Source: an uncultured Treponema sp.
GTDB lineage: Bacteria > Spirochaetota > Spirochaetia > Treponematales > Treponemataceae
Direction: 5' to 3'
Assembly (NCBI GenBank): GCA_946411505.1
Contig: CAMKEG010000002.1
Span: 1 to 64,000 of the forward strand
DNA: 64,000 nucleotides
In this document: in pieces, positions 37,077 to 45,019 of the stretch
Numbering within the stretch: the first letter of the stretch is position 1
How the letters are laid out: each line of letters starts with the position of its first letter
Notes under the pieces: model-generated
Database searches by the model: none
Told to the model about the DNA's origin: nothing
The model's input: only the letters and a program-made list of their open reading frames with translations
Translations under genes and position numbers: made by a program

Positions 37077-38498
37077 ATGGAAACACGAAACATTTTTGAA
37101 AACATTTCTTGCATCGACCACAGGTATTCGCTTTCGGAAGCCAAGGCTTTTGAAGGCCTTTCAAAATACATTTCGGAAGAGGCCAGCGTCCAAAGCTTTG
37201 CCAAGTGCGAAGCCGCGCTTGTAAAGGCGCACCTTAAGGTTCGCGGCCAGCTGGACGACAAAAAGGCCGCCGCGCTTGACCAGGCCGCAGCCAACATCGA
37301 CCCCGAGGAAGTTTATAAAGAAGAGGAAAAGACAAAGCACAACATTCGCGCGCTTGTCAACGTCCTTAAGACAAAAGTACCCGCTGACTTGGGACCGCTC
37401 GTTCACCTTGGAGCGACAAGCGTGGACATCTTGGACACGGCCCTTTCTTGCAGAATGCGGGATGTCACTCAGAACGTGGTTCTTCCTGAATTGAAGGAGC
37501 TTGAAAAAAATCTTTGCGCGATTGCCGAGCGCGAGGCCGACACTCCGCAAGTGGGACGCACTCACGGCCAGCACGCCGTTCCGATTACGTTCGGCTGGAG
37601 CATCGCCGAATTTGTCTCGCGCCTTGGAAAGTCAATCTTGCGCATCGAGGAATTGAGCAAGCAGCTTAAGGGAAAGCTTGCAGGCCCGGTAGGCTCTTAC
37701 AACGGCCCCAGCATGATTGTCCAAGACCCAGAGGAATTGGAAAAAACTTATCTTGGCTTTTTGGGCTTGGAGCCAAGCGAATATTCCAACCAGCTTGTCG
37801 AGCCCGAATACCTCTTGCGCCTTTTGCTTGAGATGAACGTCGCTTTTGGAATCATCGCAAACCTTGCCGACGACCTCCGCAACTTGCAGAGAAGCGAAAT
37901 CGGAGAGGTCTTTGAGTACTTCGCTTCTACCCAAGTCGGCTCTTCGACAATGCCGCAAAAGCGCAATCCCTGGAACAGCGAGCACGTAAAGTCTTTGTGG
38001 AAGGCGATGTGCCCGCGCGTCATCACATTCTACATGGATCAAATCAGCGAGCACCAGCGCGACCTTACCAACAGCGCGAGCCAGCGCTTTATCGCCGACT
38101 ATGTTGCTGGCTTTACGATGGCCGTCGCCAGAATGAATTCCGTGGTGAGCGGCTTGCAGGCCGACCGCGAAAGCATGAAGCGCAACTTGGACAACGCGGG
38201 CGGAAAAGTCAAAGGCGGAGTTCTTGCCGAGCCGGCCTACATTTTGCTTGGCGAAGCCGGAGTCAACGACGGACACGAAGTGATTCGCAAAATCACTTTG
38301 GAATGCGAGCAAAGCGGAAAGACTTTCTTTGAAGTCCTCAAAACCCACACCGACGCTTACGCCAAAATCACCGCCCAGTTGGAAAAGCTTGGCGTTGAGG
38401 ATCCGCAAAACTTCTTTGCCAACCCCGAGCGCTACCACGGCCTTGCCGCCAAAAAGTCAAAGCGCTTGGCGCAAAAATACGCGGAGTTGATGAAGTAG
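37077..38498 (+). CDS. purB: Adenylosuccinate lyase
   Basis: The 473-residue protein is a fumarase/aspartase-superfamily lyase with RTHGQHAVPITFGW (catalytic His), the mobile signature loop GSSTMPQKRNPWNSE with the catalytic Ser, and the N-terminal HLGATSVDILDT. It cleaves SAICAR and adenylosuccinate in purine synthesis. AGGAGG precedes the ATG and a perfect terminator hairpin follows. Length and motifs are normal. Confidence 0.95.
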   Translation: METRNIFENISCIDHRYSLSEAKAFEGLSKYISEEASVQSFAKCEAALVKAHLKVRGQLDDKKAAALDQAAANIDPEEVYKEEEKTKHNIRALVNVLKTKVPADLGPLVHLGATSVDILDTALSCRMRDVTQNVVLPELKELEKNLCAIAEREADTPQVGRTHGQHAVPITFGWSIAEFVSRLGKSILRIEELSKQLKGKLAGPVGSYNGPSMIVQDPEELEKTYLGFLGLEPSEYSNQLVEPEYLLRLLLEMNVAFGIIANLADDLRNLQRSEIGEVFEYFASTQVGSSTMPQKRNPWNSEHVKSLWKAMCPRVITFYMDQISEHQRDLTNSASQRFIADYVAGFTMAVARMNSVVSGLQADRESMKRNLDNAGGKVKGGVLAEPAYILLGEAGVNDGHEVIRKITLECEQSGKTFFEVLKTHTDAYAKITAQLEKLGVEDPQNFFANPERYHGLAAKKSKRLAQKYAELMK

Positions 38499-38502
38499 AG
38501 AC

Positions 38503-38539
38503 TGCGAAGTTGAATGGTATTTTACCATTCAACTTCGCA
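38503..38539. terminator. Strong terminator hairpin after purB
   Basis: A perfect 16-base stem, TGCGAAGTTGAATGGT (38503-38518) against 38524-38539, with loop ATTTT. It separates convergent genes. Confidence 0.75.
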
Positions 38540-38541
38540 TA

Positions 38542-38799
38542 TTAAAGTACTTTAAATGTCATAATACAGTTTGTTCCCATCCCTGGGCCTTCTATTGAGA
38601 TTCGTTTTACATTTGCAAACTTTTCAAACTTTAAGGATTGTAGAGAAGAGCAAACATTTGGTGTCCTATTTTGAAGATGAAGTTCATTACAAATATCACC
38701 TGCCCGAATTGCTACAGTCTTTTCGCCTCTTGCGCGAGCGGGAATAATTCTTGTGTCTCTGCAATATTCTCTAATTTTATCAGCTTGCGATTTTTCCAT
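38542..38799 (-). CDS. Small basic protein, helix-turn-helix-like
   Basis: An 85-residue protein with the conserved-looking block ARARGEKTVAIRAGDICNEL followed by NRTPNVCSSLQS and a basic hydrophobic C-terminus. I recall similar stand-alone proteins, probably nucleic-acid binding, but cannot name the family. The ATG at 38799 lies 17 bases past the stop of the zinc-ribbon gene, so they form an operon. Confidence 0.55.
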   Translation of the reverse strand: MEKSQADKIREYCRDTRIIPARARGEKTVAIRAGDICNELHLQNRTPNVCSSLQSLKFEKFANVKRISIEGPGMGTNCIMTFKVL

Positions 38800-38816
38800 T
38801 TTTTTGTCTTTAATTT

Positions 38817-39308
38817 TTAATTGGAATTCAACAAATTTATTCGCTGCTTCTCTATTTCCTCTCTCCAATATTCTAACGAAGGATTTTTCTTATCCAACAC
38901 GGCCGCAGCAAGCAATCCAACAGCAAGACCAGTAACTAATGCTCCCTTTGTTTTTTTCATAAAACAATATCCAGAGTTAATTGTTTTTATAAACAAGTAC
39001 CCAACACTAAATTTATATTCTACTGAAACATTTGTAATTGATTCTAAAGGTATAGAAGTCTCTTCAGCTGCTTTAAAAACAAGTCTATTTGAATATAAAA
39101 AAAGTTCACCATCATCAATCTTTTTATGGCCATAGTTAGACCAAACATTATATTCAAATTCTCTTCTTTCAAAAGGTTCTTGCTTTATAATAATATCAGG
39201 ACTAATTTGGGTTTTAACAGATTGTTGAACCTCTCCAATCTTGTGGCCACAGTTTGAACAAAATACAGCGTTATCATCTATTTTTGTTCCACAATTTGAA
39301 CAGAACAT
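38817..39308 (-). CDS. Zinc-ribbon protein with PH/GRAM-like domain
   Basis: The 163-residue protein opens with a double CxxC zinc ribbon (CSNCGTKIDDNAVFCSNCG), followed by a bacterial PH/GRAM-like beta domain (GELFLYSNRLVFKAAEETSI, ITNVSVEYKF) and a short hydrophobic segment (ALVTGLAVGLLAAAVL). Probably membrane-attached; role unknown. GGAGG precedes the start. Confidence 0.75.
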   Translation of the reverse strand: MFCSNCGTKIDDNAVFCSNCGHKIGEVQQSVKTQISPDIIIKQEPFERREFEYNVWSNYGHKKIDDGELFLYSNRLVFKAAEETSIPLESITNVSVEYKFSVGYLFIKTINSGYCFMKKTKGALVTGLAVGLLAAAVLDKKNPSLEYWREEIEKQRINLLNSN

Positions 39309-39352
39309 AAAACCTCCGAATTTTTGCGAAATTCAAATACGCATATAGCCAT

Positions 39353-39404
39353 AGTTTAACACGGCATATAGCAAAGTGTCAAGTTCGCAAAAAGCGTATA
39401 TATT
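39353..39404. promoter_or_regulatory. Overlapping divergent promoters
   Basis: Minus: TTGACA (39382-39377), 18 bases, TAAACT (39358-39353). Plus: GTGTCA (39376-39381), 17 bases, TATATT (39399-39404), seven bases before the XRE start. The two -35 boxes share the same bases, so the promoters compete. Confidence 0.6.
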
Positions 39405-39411
39405 AATTCTA

Positions 39412-39768
39412 ATGAATTCAAAGGAATTGCAGGAGATTTTTTCCTCAAATCTAAAAAATGCTCGCAGTCGCGCAAATTTAAGTCAGATGAAACTTGCTGA
39501 AAAAGCTAATCTTTCTGTCGGTTATATTTGTGACTTGGAAAGTGGCAGGCGTTGGGGAACTCCCGAGACTTTCTCGCGTCTGGCGACAGCGCTTGATATT
39601 AATCCGTTTGAGCTGCTCTTGCCGATTAATTTAGATGCCTCTAGTTCTTTTGAATTAAGCAAACAGAGAGAGATTTTAGCAAAACTAAACGAAAGTTTAC
39701 GAAAAAATATTTCAACCGCTGTAAACAAGGCTATTTCAGATACATTCGCAAAAGAAAAACTACAGTAA
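39412..39768 (+). CDS. XRE-family regulator
   Basis: The 118-residue protein has a Cro/CI helix-turn-helix (LKNARSRANLSQMKLAEKAN, YICDLESGRRWGTPETFSRL) and a helical tail. The ATG at 39412 lies seven bases after a TATATT box, which points to a leaderless message. It is divergent from the zinc-ribbon operon and its own promoter shares the -35 with it, so mutual control is likely. Confidence 0.85.
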   Translation: MNSKELQEIFSSNLKNARSRANLSQMKLAEKANLSVGYICDLESGRRWGTPETFSRLATALDINPFELLLPINLDASSSFELSKQREILAKLNESLRKNISTAVNKAISDTFAKEKLQ

Positions 39769-39871
39769 TTTTTTTTCAGTTTTTTTTACATTTTAAAACA
39801 AAGCGCAATTCTCTATACTTTTCTAACATATTGCGATATAATAAATTGTCTTTCGGGATAAAGGAAATTAT

Positions 39872-40195
39872 ATGGACGATGAGACAAAAAAAGAGCTTTC
39901 TGAATTGACCGAACTCATTTGCAAGACAGTTGACTTGAGCTGTTTGTATTTATTCGGTTCATTCGCAAATGGAACGCAAAAAAAAGACAGCGATTTTGAC
40001 CTCTATATGGTGCTCCCAGATGACTCAATTCGTCCGTTGGACGCTATGACAAAAGCTGGAATTGCGATTGCTCGCGTTCAAAAACGTCCAATAGATTTAC
40101 TTGCCGGACGTAAAAAAGATTTTGAACAAAGGCGTAGTTCAATCGGATTTATAGAAAAAGAAGTTTTTGAAAAAGGTGTAAAGTTGTATGGCTGA
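39872..40195 (+). CDS. MNT-type nucleotidyltransferase antitoxin
   Basis: The 107-residue minimal nucleotidyltransferase has GS at 29-30 followed by DSDFDL with the catalytic pair Asp41 and Asp43. In MntA-HepT type systems the MNT partner AMPylates or otherwise neutralises the HEPN toxin. It overlaps the HEPN gene by eight bases. Confidence 0.88.
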   Translation: MDDETKKELSELTELICKTVDLSCLYLFGSFANGTQKKDSDFDLYMVLPDDSIRPLDAMTKAGIAIARVQKRPIDLLAGRKKDFEQRRSSIGFIEKEVFEKGVKLYG

Positions 40196-40598
40196 TGCCG
40201 AATTAAGATTCAAAATCGAGGAGTGGCTAAAATACGCCAAACGCGATTTGGACAGCGCGAATTTTCTTTGCGGCATGATTCCAGTTCCAATAGAAATAAT
40301 TTGTTTTCATTGCCAGCAGTCGGCTGAAAAATCATTAAAGGCTTTCATCGTTTCAAAAGGAATTGAGCCGAAGAAAACACATGACTTGGTGGATTTGCAA
40401 AACACTTGCAATGAATATGACGACTTCAATTCGCTCACAGTTGAATGCGTTATGTTAAGAAATTTTGGCGTTCAGCCTCGCTATCCGTTTGCTCTTCAAA
40501 TTGAAGAGGAAGACATGAAAGCGGCGCTCAAAATGGCTGAAAAAATTTACGACTTTGTGTCGAAAAAACTAAATCAATTTCTAGAGGATAAAAAATGA
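40188..40598 (+). CDS. HEPN-domain protein, partner of the MNT
   Basis: The 136-residue all-helical HEPN protein has the family start WLKYAKRDLDSANFL, the FHCQQSAEKSLKAFI helix and a late RYP (98-100). The RX4-6H RNase motif is not evident, so it may be the non-RNase HEPN class. It overlaps the MNT gene by eight bases and proC by four (ATGA), which couples a toxin-antitoxin pair to proline synthesis. Confidence 0.85.
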   Translation: MADAELRFKIEEWLKYAKRDLDSANFLCGMIPVPIEIICFHCQQSAEKSLKAFIVSKGIEPKKTHDLVDLQNTCNEYDDFNSLTVECVMLRNFGVQPRYPFALQIEEEDMKAALKMAEKIYDFVSKKLNQFLEDKK

Positions 40599-41392
40599 AA
40601 ATCGCCTTTATCGGAATGGGAAACATGGCGCAAGCGATTGCGGCCGGCTTTGTCGCCTCAAAAAAAATCGCCGCCAAAGACTTGTGGGCCTACGCTCCCA
40701 ACCAAGAAAAGCTAAAGGCCAACGCGGCCAAAATCGGCTTTAATCCCTGTTCCTCAAACGCGGAAGCGGTGGAAAACGCCGACACTGTTTTTGTTTGCTG
40801 CAAGCCCAACCAAATCGAAAGCGTTGTGGCCGAAGTGAAGAACGAATTGCAGGGCAAGGCGCTTGTTTCCGTCGCGGCGGGCTGGACTTTTGACAGCTAC
40901 GCGAAAATTTTGGACACAAGCAAAACGCGCGTTTTGTGCCTTATGCCAAACACGCCCGCCCGCATCGGCCAAGGCGTGATTTTGCTGGAAGAAAAGAATT
41001 CCTTGCGCGACGACGAGGCCGCGCAAATAAAGGACTTGCTTTCAAGCCTGGGCTTGTTGGAAACGATTCCGGCGAGCTTGATGGGAATCGGCGGCGCCCT
41101 TGCAGGCTGCGGACCTGCCTTTATGGACTTGATAATCGAAGCTTACGCCGACGCGGCCGTAAAGTACGGAATGAAGCGCGAGCAGGCCTACCGCTTGGCA
41201 AGCCAAACTATGTTGGGAAGCGCCGCCTTGCAGCTTGCAACTGGAGAGCATCCGGGCACCTTAAAGGACGCGGTTTGCTCGCCGGGCGGAACCACGATTC
41301 GCGGAGTTTGCGCTTTGGAAAAGGCTGGCTTGCGGAACGCTTGCGTCCAGAGCATCGACGCGATAATGGAATTTAAGAATTCAAAAAAGTAA
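40595..41392 (+). CDS. proC: Pyrroline-5-carboxylate reductase
   Basis: The 265-residue protein has the NADPH-binding start IAFIGMGNMAQAI, the CKPNQIE segment, LMPNTPA and the C-terminal signature GTLKDAVCSPGGTTIRG. It makes proline from pyrroline-5-carboxylate. Its start codon overlaps the HEPN stop and coaE follows three bases after it. Confidence 0.95.
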   Translation: MKIAFIGMGNMAQAIAAGFVASKKIAAKDLWAYAPNQEKLKANAAKIGFNPCSSNAEAVENADTVFVCCKPNQIESVVAEVKNELQGKALVSVAAGWTFDSYAKILDTSKTRVLCLMPNTPARIGQGVILLEEKNSLRDDEAAQIKDLLSSLGLLETIPASLMGIGGALAGCGPAFMDLIIEAYADAAVKYGMKREQAYRLASQTMLGSAALQLATGEHPGTLKDAVCSPGGTTIRGVCALEKAGLRNACVQSIDAIMEFKNSKK

Positions 41393-41395
41393 CCG

Positions 41396-42145
41396 ATGGT
41401 CATTTGCGTTGCGGGGCCGATTGCGGCGGGAAAAAACTTCGTCTGCTCTATTTTGGAGGAACGGGGTTTTTTTTGCCTGGACGCTGACCAAGAAATCCAC
41501 AAAATAATCGGCGAAAAGCAGGCGGAAATCCTTAGCCGCTTTAGCCAGATCGCCGCCTCCCGCGGAATCAATCTGCGCGCCGCCGACGGAAGCCTTGACC
41601 GCCGCGCGCTTGGAAAGCTTCTTTTTAAGGACAGCGCGCTTTTGGCCGAGCAAGAAAAAATCCTTTACCCGGAATTTGTCGCGCGCGTCCAAGCGCTGAT
41701 TGACGCGAACAATAACGCCTTGCAAGCCCAAGACGCGGCGCAAAAAACAAAAGGCTTCACTGGCCAAAATGCGGCGGCGGATTTTAGTCAGCCAGAAGGC
41801 TGCGGTATTTCCAACAATTCCATCAACGCCCAAGAAGGCGGCGCGACAGAAATTGCAGGCAAGCCTAAGATTGCGCGCGGCCTTGCCATAAACGCGGCGC
41901 TGCTTTACAAAACGCCCTCTCTTTTGCGCCAATGCCAAAAAATAATCTACGTTGACGCGCCGCTCTTGGTCCGCGCCTGGCGCATCCGCCGCCGCGATCG
42001 CCTGCCATTATTGCAAATTATCCGCCGCATTAAAAGCCAAAAAGGCCTCTTGCAAGAATACGAGCGCTTTGCGACGGATTACGGCATTGAAATGGTTGTA
42101 GTAAGGAATTGGGGAAGGGGAGTTTGCGTTTCTCTCTCCCTTTGA
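41396..42145 (+). CDS. coaE: Dephospho-CoA kinase with internal low-complexity insert
   Basis: The 249-residue protein has the P-loop GPIAAGKN near the N-terminus, DADQEIHK and a C-terminal lid with IRRRDRL and RRIKSQKGLLQEYERFA, as in CoaE, the last step of CoA synthesis. Between about residues 103 and 155 it contains an Ala/Gln/Asn-rich insert not expected in the family. It follows proC by three bases; its stop lies in the -35 box of the trpB-like gene. Confidence 0.8.
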   Translation: MVICVAGPIAAGKNFVCSILEERGFFCLDADQEIHKIIGEKQAEILSRFSQIAASRGINLRAADGSLDRRALGKLLFKDSALLAEQEKILYPEFVARVQALIDANNNALQAQDAAQKTKGFTGQNAAADFSQPEGCGISNNSINAQEGGATEIAGKPKIARGLAINAALLYKTPSLLRQCQKIIYVDAPLLVRAWRIRRRDRLPLLQIIRRIKSQKGLLQEYERFATDYGIEMVVVRNWGRGVCVSLSL

Positions 42146-42188
42146 CAACTCGCAAAATCCATTGTATAATGTTTCTAAATAAAGAAAC
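42142..42188 (+). promoter_or_regulatory. Consensus promoter with operator-like dyad, trpB-like gene
   Basis: TTGACA (42142-42147), 17 bases, TATAAT (42165-42170): a perfect consensus. It is followed at once by the inverted repeat GTTTCT-N6-AGAAAC (42171-42188) covering the start point. Confidence 0.8.
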
Positions 42189-42202
42189 AGCGAGGATAAG
42201 CA

Positions 42203-43585
42203 ATGTCACAAACAATTCCCTACAAAATTTATCTTTCAGAAGAGGAGATGCCCAAGCAGTGGTACAACGTTCGCGCGGACATGAAGAACAAGCCCGCGCC
42301 GCTTTTGAATCCCAAGACGCTTAAGCCGGCGACTGCGGCGGAACTGGAGCAGGTTTTTTGCGCGGAGCTTGTAAAGCAGGAATTGAACACGAGCGACCCT
42401 TACATCGACATTCCGCAAGAAATTTTGGACTTTTACAAAATGTACAGGCCGTCGCCGCTTGTCCGCGCTTATTGCCTTGAAAAAAAATTGGGAACGCCGG
42501 CCAAGATTTACTACAAGTTTGAGGGCCAGAACACTTCGGGCTCGCACAAGCTTAATTCCGCCATTGCCCAGGCTTACTACGCCAAAAAGCAAGGCCTTAA
42601 AGGCGTCACTACAGAAACCGGCGCCGGCCAGTGGGGAACCGCGATGGCGATGGCTTGCGCTTACCTTGACTTGGACTGCGTTGTTTACCAAGTGCGCTGC
42701 TCCTACGAGCAAAAGCCCCAGCGCCGCGAAGTGATTCGCACCTACGGCGGAAAGGCCATTCCGTCTCCCAGCATGGAAACCGAAGTGGGCCGCCAGATGA
42801 ACAAGGAATTTCCGGGCTGCACAGGCTCGCTGGGCTGCGCGATTAGCGAAGCGGTTGAAACGGCTGTCAAAACGCCTGGCTACCGTTACGTTTTGGGCAG
42901 CGTCTTGAACCAAGTTTTGCTTCATCAAACAATCATCGGCTTGGAAGCCAAGGCCGCGCTGGACAAGTACGGCATTAAGCCCGACATGATTATCGGCTGC
43001 GCGGGCGGCGGAAGCAATTTGGGCGGCTTTATTTCGCCCTTTATGGGACAAAAGTTGCGGGGCGAGGCGGACTACCAATTCATCGCGGTTGAGCCGGCCA
43101 GCTGTCCAAGCCTTACCCGCGGCGTTTTTGCCTACGATTATTGCGACACCGGAAAAGTTTGCCCGCTGCAAAAAATGTACACGCTCGGAAGCCAGTTCAT
43201 GCCCAGCCCCAGCCACGCCGGCGGACTTCGCTACCACGGAATGAGTTCCATCCTAAGCCAGTTTTACCACGACGGCTTGATGCAGGCGCGCGCCGTTGAG
43301 CAGACTTCGGTCTTTGAGGCTGCGGAACTTTTCTGCCGCACGGAGGGAACGCTCCCCGCTCCGGAATCTAGCCACGCCATCCGCGTCGCGATTGACGAAG
43401 CCTTAAAGTGCAAGGAAACTGGCGAAGAAAAAACAATCTTGTTCGGCCTTACCGGAACCGGCTACTTTGACATGATGAGCTACCAAAAGTTTAACGACAA
43501 GACGATGAGCGACTACGTTCCCACTGACGAAGACATCAAGAAAGCCACCGACTTGATTCCGCGATTCCCCGGAAATGAATTCTAA
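42203..43585 (+). CDS. TrpB2-type tryptophan synthase beta-like enzyme
   Basis: The 460-residue PLP enzyme matches the long TrpB2 subgroup: RPSPLVRA, FEGQNTSGSHKLNSA with the PLP lysine, ETGAGQWGTA with the catalytic Glu, and the phosphate loop CAGGGSNLGGF. TrpB2 enzymes make tryptophan from indole and serine and usually lack a TrpA partner; none is present here. It is controlled by its own consensus promoter with an operator-like dyad. Confidence 0.9.
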   Translation: MSQTIPYKIYLSEEEMPKQWYNVRADMKNKPAPLLNPKTLKPATAAELEQVFCAELVKQELNTSDPYIDIPQEILDFYKMYRPSPLVRAYCLEKKLGTPAKIYYKFEGQNTSGSHKLNSAIAQAYYAKKQGLKGVTTETGAGQWGTAMAMACAYLDLDCVVYQVRCSYEQKPQRREVIRTYGGKAIPSPSMETEVGRQMNKEFPGCTGSLGCAISEAVETAVKTPGYRYVLGSVLNQVLLHQTIIGLEAKAALDKYGIKPDMIIGCAGGGSNLGGFISPFMGQKLRGEADYQFIAVEPASCPSLTRGVFAYDYCDTGKVCPLQKMYTLGSQFMPSPSHAGGLRYHGMSSILSQFYHDGLMQARAVEQTSVFEAAELFCRTEGTLPAPESSHAIRVAIDEALKCKETGEEKTILFGLTGTGYFDMMSYQKFNDKTMSDYVPTDEDIKKATDLIPRFPGNEF

Positions 43586-43624
43586 TAAAAAAACGCTCTC
43601 GCGGAAATTCAAACGGCTGCGAAC

Positions 43625-43666
43625 GAGCGGCTCCACTAGCGTCCGAAGGGCGCGGTGAAGCCGCTC
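43625..43666. terminator. Bidirectional terminator hairpin
   Basis: GAGCGGCTCCAC (43625-43636) pairs with GTGAAGCCGCTC (43655-43666), one mismatch, then TAATTTT. It lies between the convergent trpB-like and MFS genes. Confidence 0.7.
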
Positions 43667-43671
43667 TAATT

Positions 43672-44760
43672 TTACCACCAGCTAAAGAACAGGCCTGCGA
43701 GCGGCGAAAGGACAATCATTATGCAGGAGAACGTGAACGACTCGATCGAAATCAAGGTCGCCCGCTGTTCCGACGGGAACATGTTCTGCAAAATGAAATT
43801 TGTCCTTACCTGCAAAGCGTCGTCCGCCATCGACGACATAAAGCCGCCAAGCGCCATAACGGCGTAAATGCCTGTGCGTTCAAGCGCGATGCCGGACAAA
43901 ATCACGGCCGACGCCACAGCGAAAATCACGCGGTAACGGACTTTCTTGGCGCAAAGAATCAAGCGCGCTCCGATGATTCCGCCCGCCTGCAAAAACAACA
44001 GCGCCAAGCCCAGCGCCCAATTTGGAATGCCCGCCATCGGAAGCTTTGCCTGCAAGAAGAACAAAAGCAAAATGTCCAAGGCGCCCACAAAAGAATTTGT
44101 GAACATCAAGAGCATAGCCTTGCGCGCTTCTTTTAGGAACAAAAAGCTTTGCTTAAAGCAATTGGCGATTTCTTTCCAAACGTTGAAGTTTTGCGGCAAT
44201 GGCGAAAGCCTGATTTCAACCAAGCCCGCCAAAATCGCAAGCTGGACAAGGGCCATCGCGATGCCGGTGGCGTAAGCAAGCCTGTAGCCGATGACAAGCG
44301 CGAATCCCGCCGTCAGCGTTGAAAGGCCTTCGCACACCCGGTAAATCACAAGCTGGTTGGAAGCGTAGCGCTCAAAGCCTTCCTCCTGCCCCACGGACTT
44401 TAACGAGTCGTAGGCCAGCGCGTCGCCCGAGCCGGAAGCGAAGTTGTAGTTTAGCGCGTGAAAGGCGATTGAAAGGCAGACAAGCGCGAAGTTGTTGGAA
44501 AGAATCATCACGATGTTGCCGACCATTCGCATCAGGCACGAAATTACAAGCGTCTTTTTTCGGCCAAGGACATCCGCCAAAACTCCAGAAGGAATCTCGA
44601 ACAAAATGCTCACGATATGGAAGACCGTTTCCGCAAAGCCGATTTGCGCCAGCGAAAAACCGCGCGACGCTAGAATCGCGACCCAAGCCCCCGAAAGCGA
44701 AATCTGTCCGAAAACCGCGGACGAATACAATCTGTTTATTTGTTTTTTTATGTTGAACAT
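43672..44760 (-). CDS. MFS drug-efflux-type transporter
   Basis: The 362-residue membrane protein has about ten to twelve hydrophobic segments and the MFS motif A variant GVLADVLGRKK. It resembles the exporter group that includes macrolide and tetracycline pumps (FEIPSGVLADVLGRK), which is an inference. The ATG at 44760 has AAGGGG ten bases upstream. A 195-base leader with a short upstream ORF and mutually exclusive stems precedes it, as in antibiotic-inducible resistance genes. Confidence 0.8.
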   Translation of the reverse strand: MFNIKKQINRLYSSAVFGQISLSGAWVAILASRGFSLAQIGFAETVFHIVSILFEIPSGVLADVLGRKKTLVISCLMRMVGNIVMILSNNFALVCLSIAFHALNYNFASGSGDALAYDSLKSVGQEEGFERYASNQLVIYRVCEGLSTLTAGFALVIGYRLAYATGIAMALVQLAILAGLVEIRLSPLPQNFNVWKEIANCFKQSFLFLKEARKAMLLMFTNSFVGALDILLLFFLQAKLPMAGIPNWALGLALLFLQAGGIIGARLILCAKKVRYRVIFAVASAVILSGIALERTGIYAVMALGGFMSSMADDALQVRTNFILQNMFPSEQRATLISIESFTFSCIMIVLSPLAGLFFSWW

Positions 44761-44768
44761 AATACGCC

Positions 44769-44990
44769 GCCCCTTAACGGCAAAAAAAATGTCGCGCATG
44801 CGCTGCGACGCAAGGGGCTGTTGGGTTGGACTGTGTTTGGATTTTTCAAAAAAGACTTTTGGAAGCCACAGTTTTTTTAAGAAGACCCACTACCCCTATC
44901 GAGCGGTAGAGAAGGATCCCATTGACAAAAATAAAACTGGTGTTTTCCACATAATGAGGTTATTATAATCGTGCCGCGGGTATTTGTCAA
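44769..44990 (-). promoter_or_regulatory. Promoter and attenuator-like leader of the MFS gene
   Basis: TTGACA (44990-44985), 17 bases, TATAAT (44967-44962) is a perfect promoter. The leader holds a short ORF (44952-44896), a stem GTCGC/GCGAC (44809-44791) followed by eight T (44789-44782), and the segment GCCCC(TT) at 44818-44812 that can pair either with the RBS segment AAGGGGC (44775-44769) or with GGGG at 44896-44893 just at the ORF stop. TGGGT/ACCCA (44889-44885, 44826-44822) and ACTGTG/CACAGT (44872-44867, 44835-44830) extend the latter fold. Confidence 0.65.
44896..44952 (-). CDS. Leader peptide of the MFS gene
   Basis: An 18-codon ORF (MWKTPVLFLSMGSFSTAR) begins nine bases after the -10 box and ends at TAG, where its stop overlaps a G-run able to pair with the downstream anti-RBS sequence. 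Position and size match leader peptides of ribosome-mediated attenuation; translation is inferred. Confidence 0.5.
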   Translation of the reverse strand: MWKTPVLFLSMGSFSTAR

Positions 44991-45012
44991 TAGATTTTTT
45001 TTGCGCTATAGT
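44984..45012 (+). promoter_or_regulatory. Promoter of the EamA gene, overlapping the MFS promoter
   Basis: TTGTCA (44984-44989), 17 bases, TATAGT (45007-45012), then seven bases to the ATG at 45020. The -35 shares five bases with the opposite TTGACA. Confidence 0.7.
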
Positions 45013-45019
45013 AAGCGGC

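Noticed and set aside
40188..40598. The HEPN protein as an RNase toxin
   Set aside because: The RX4-6H catalytic motif is not evident, so RNase activity is not claimed.
42236..43237. A 333-codon open frame antisense to the trpB-like gene
   Set aside because: It is a shadow frame caused by GC-rich codon use; it lacks a ribosome site and any recognisable domain.
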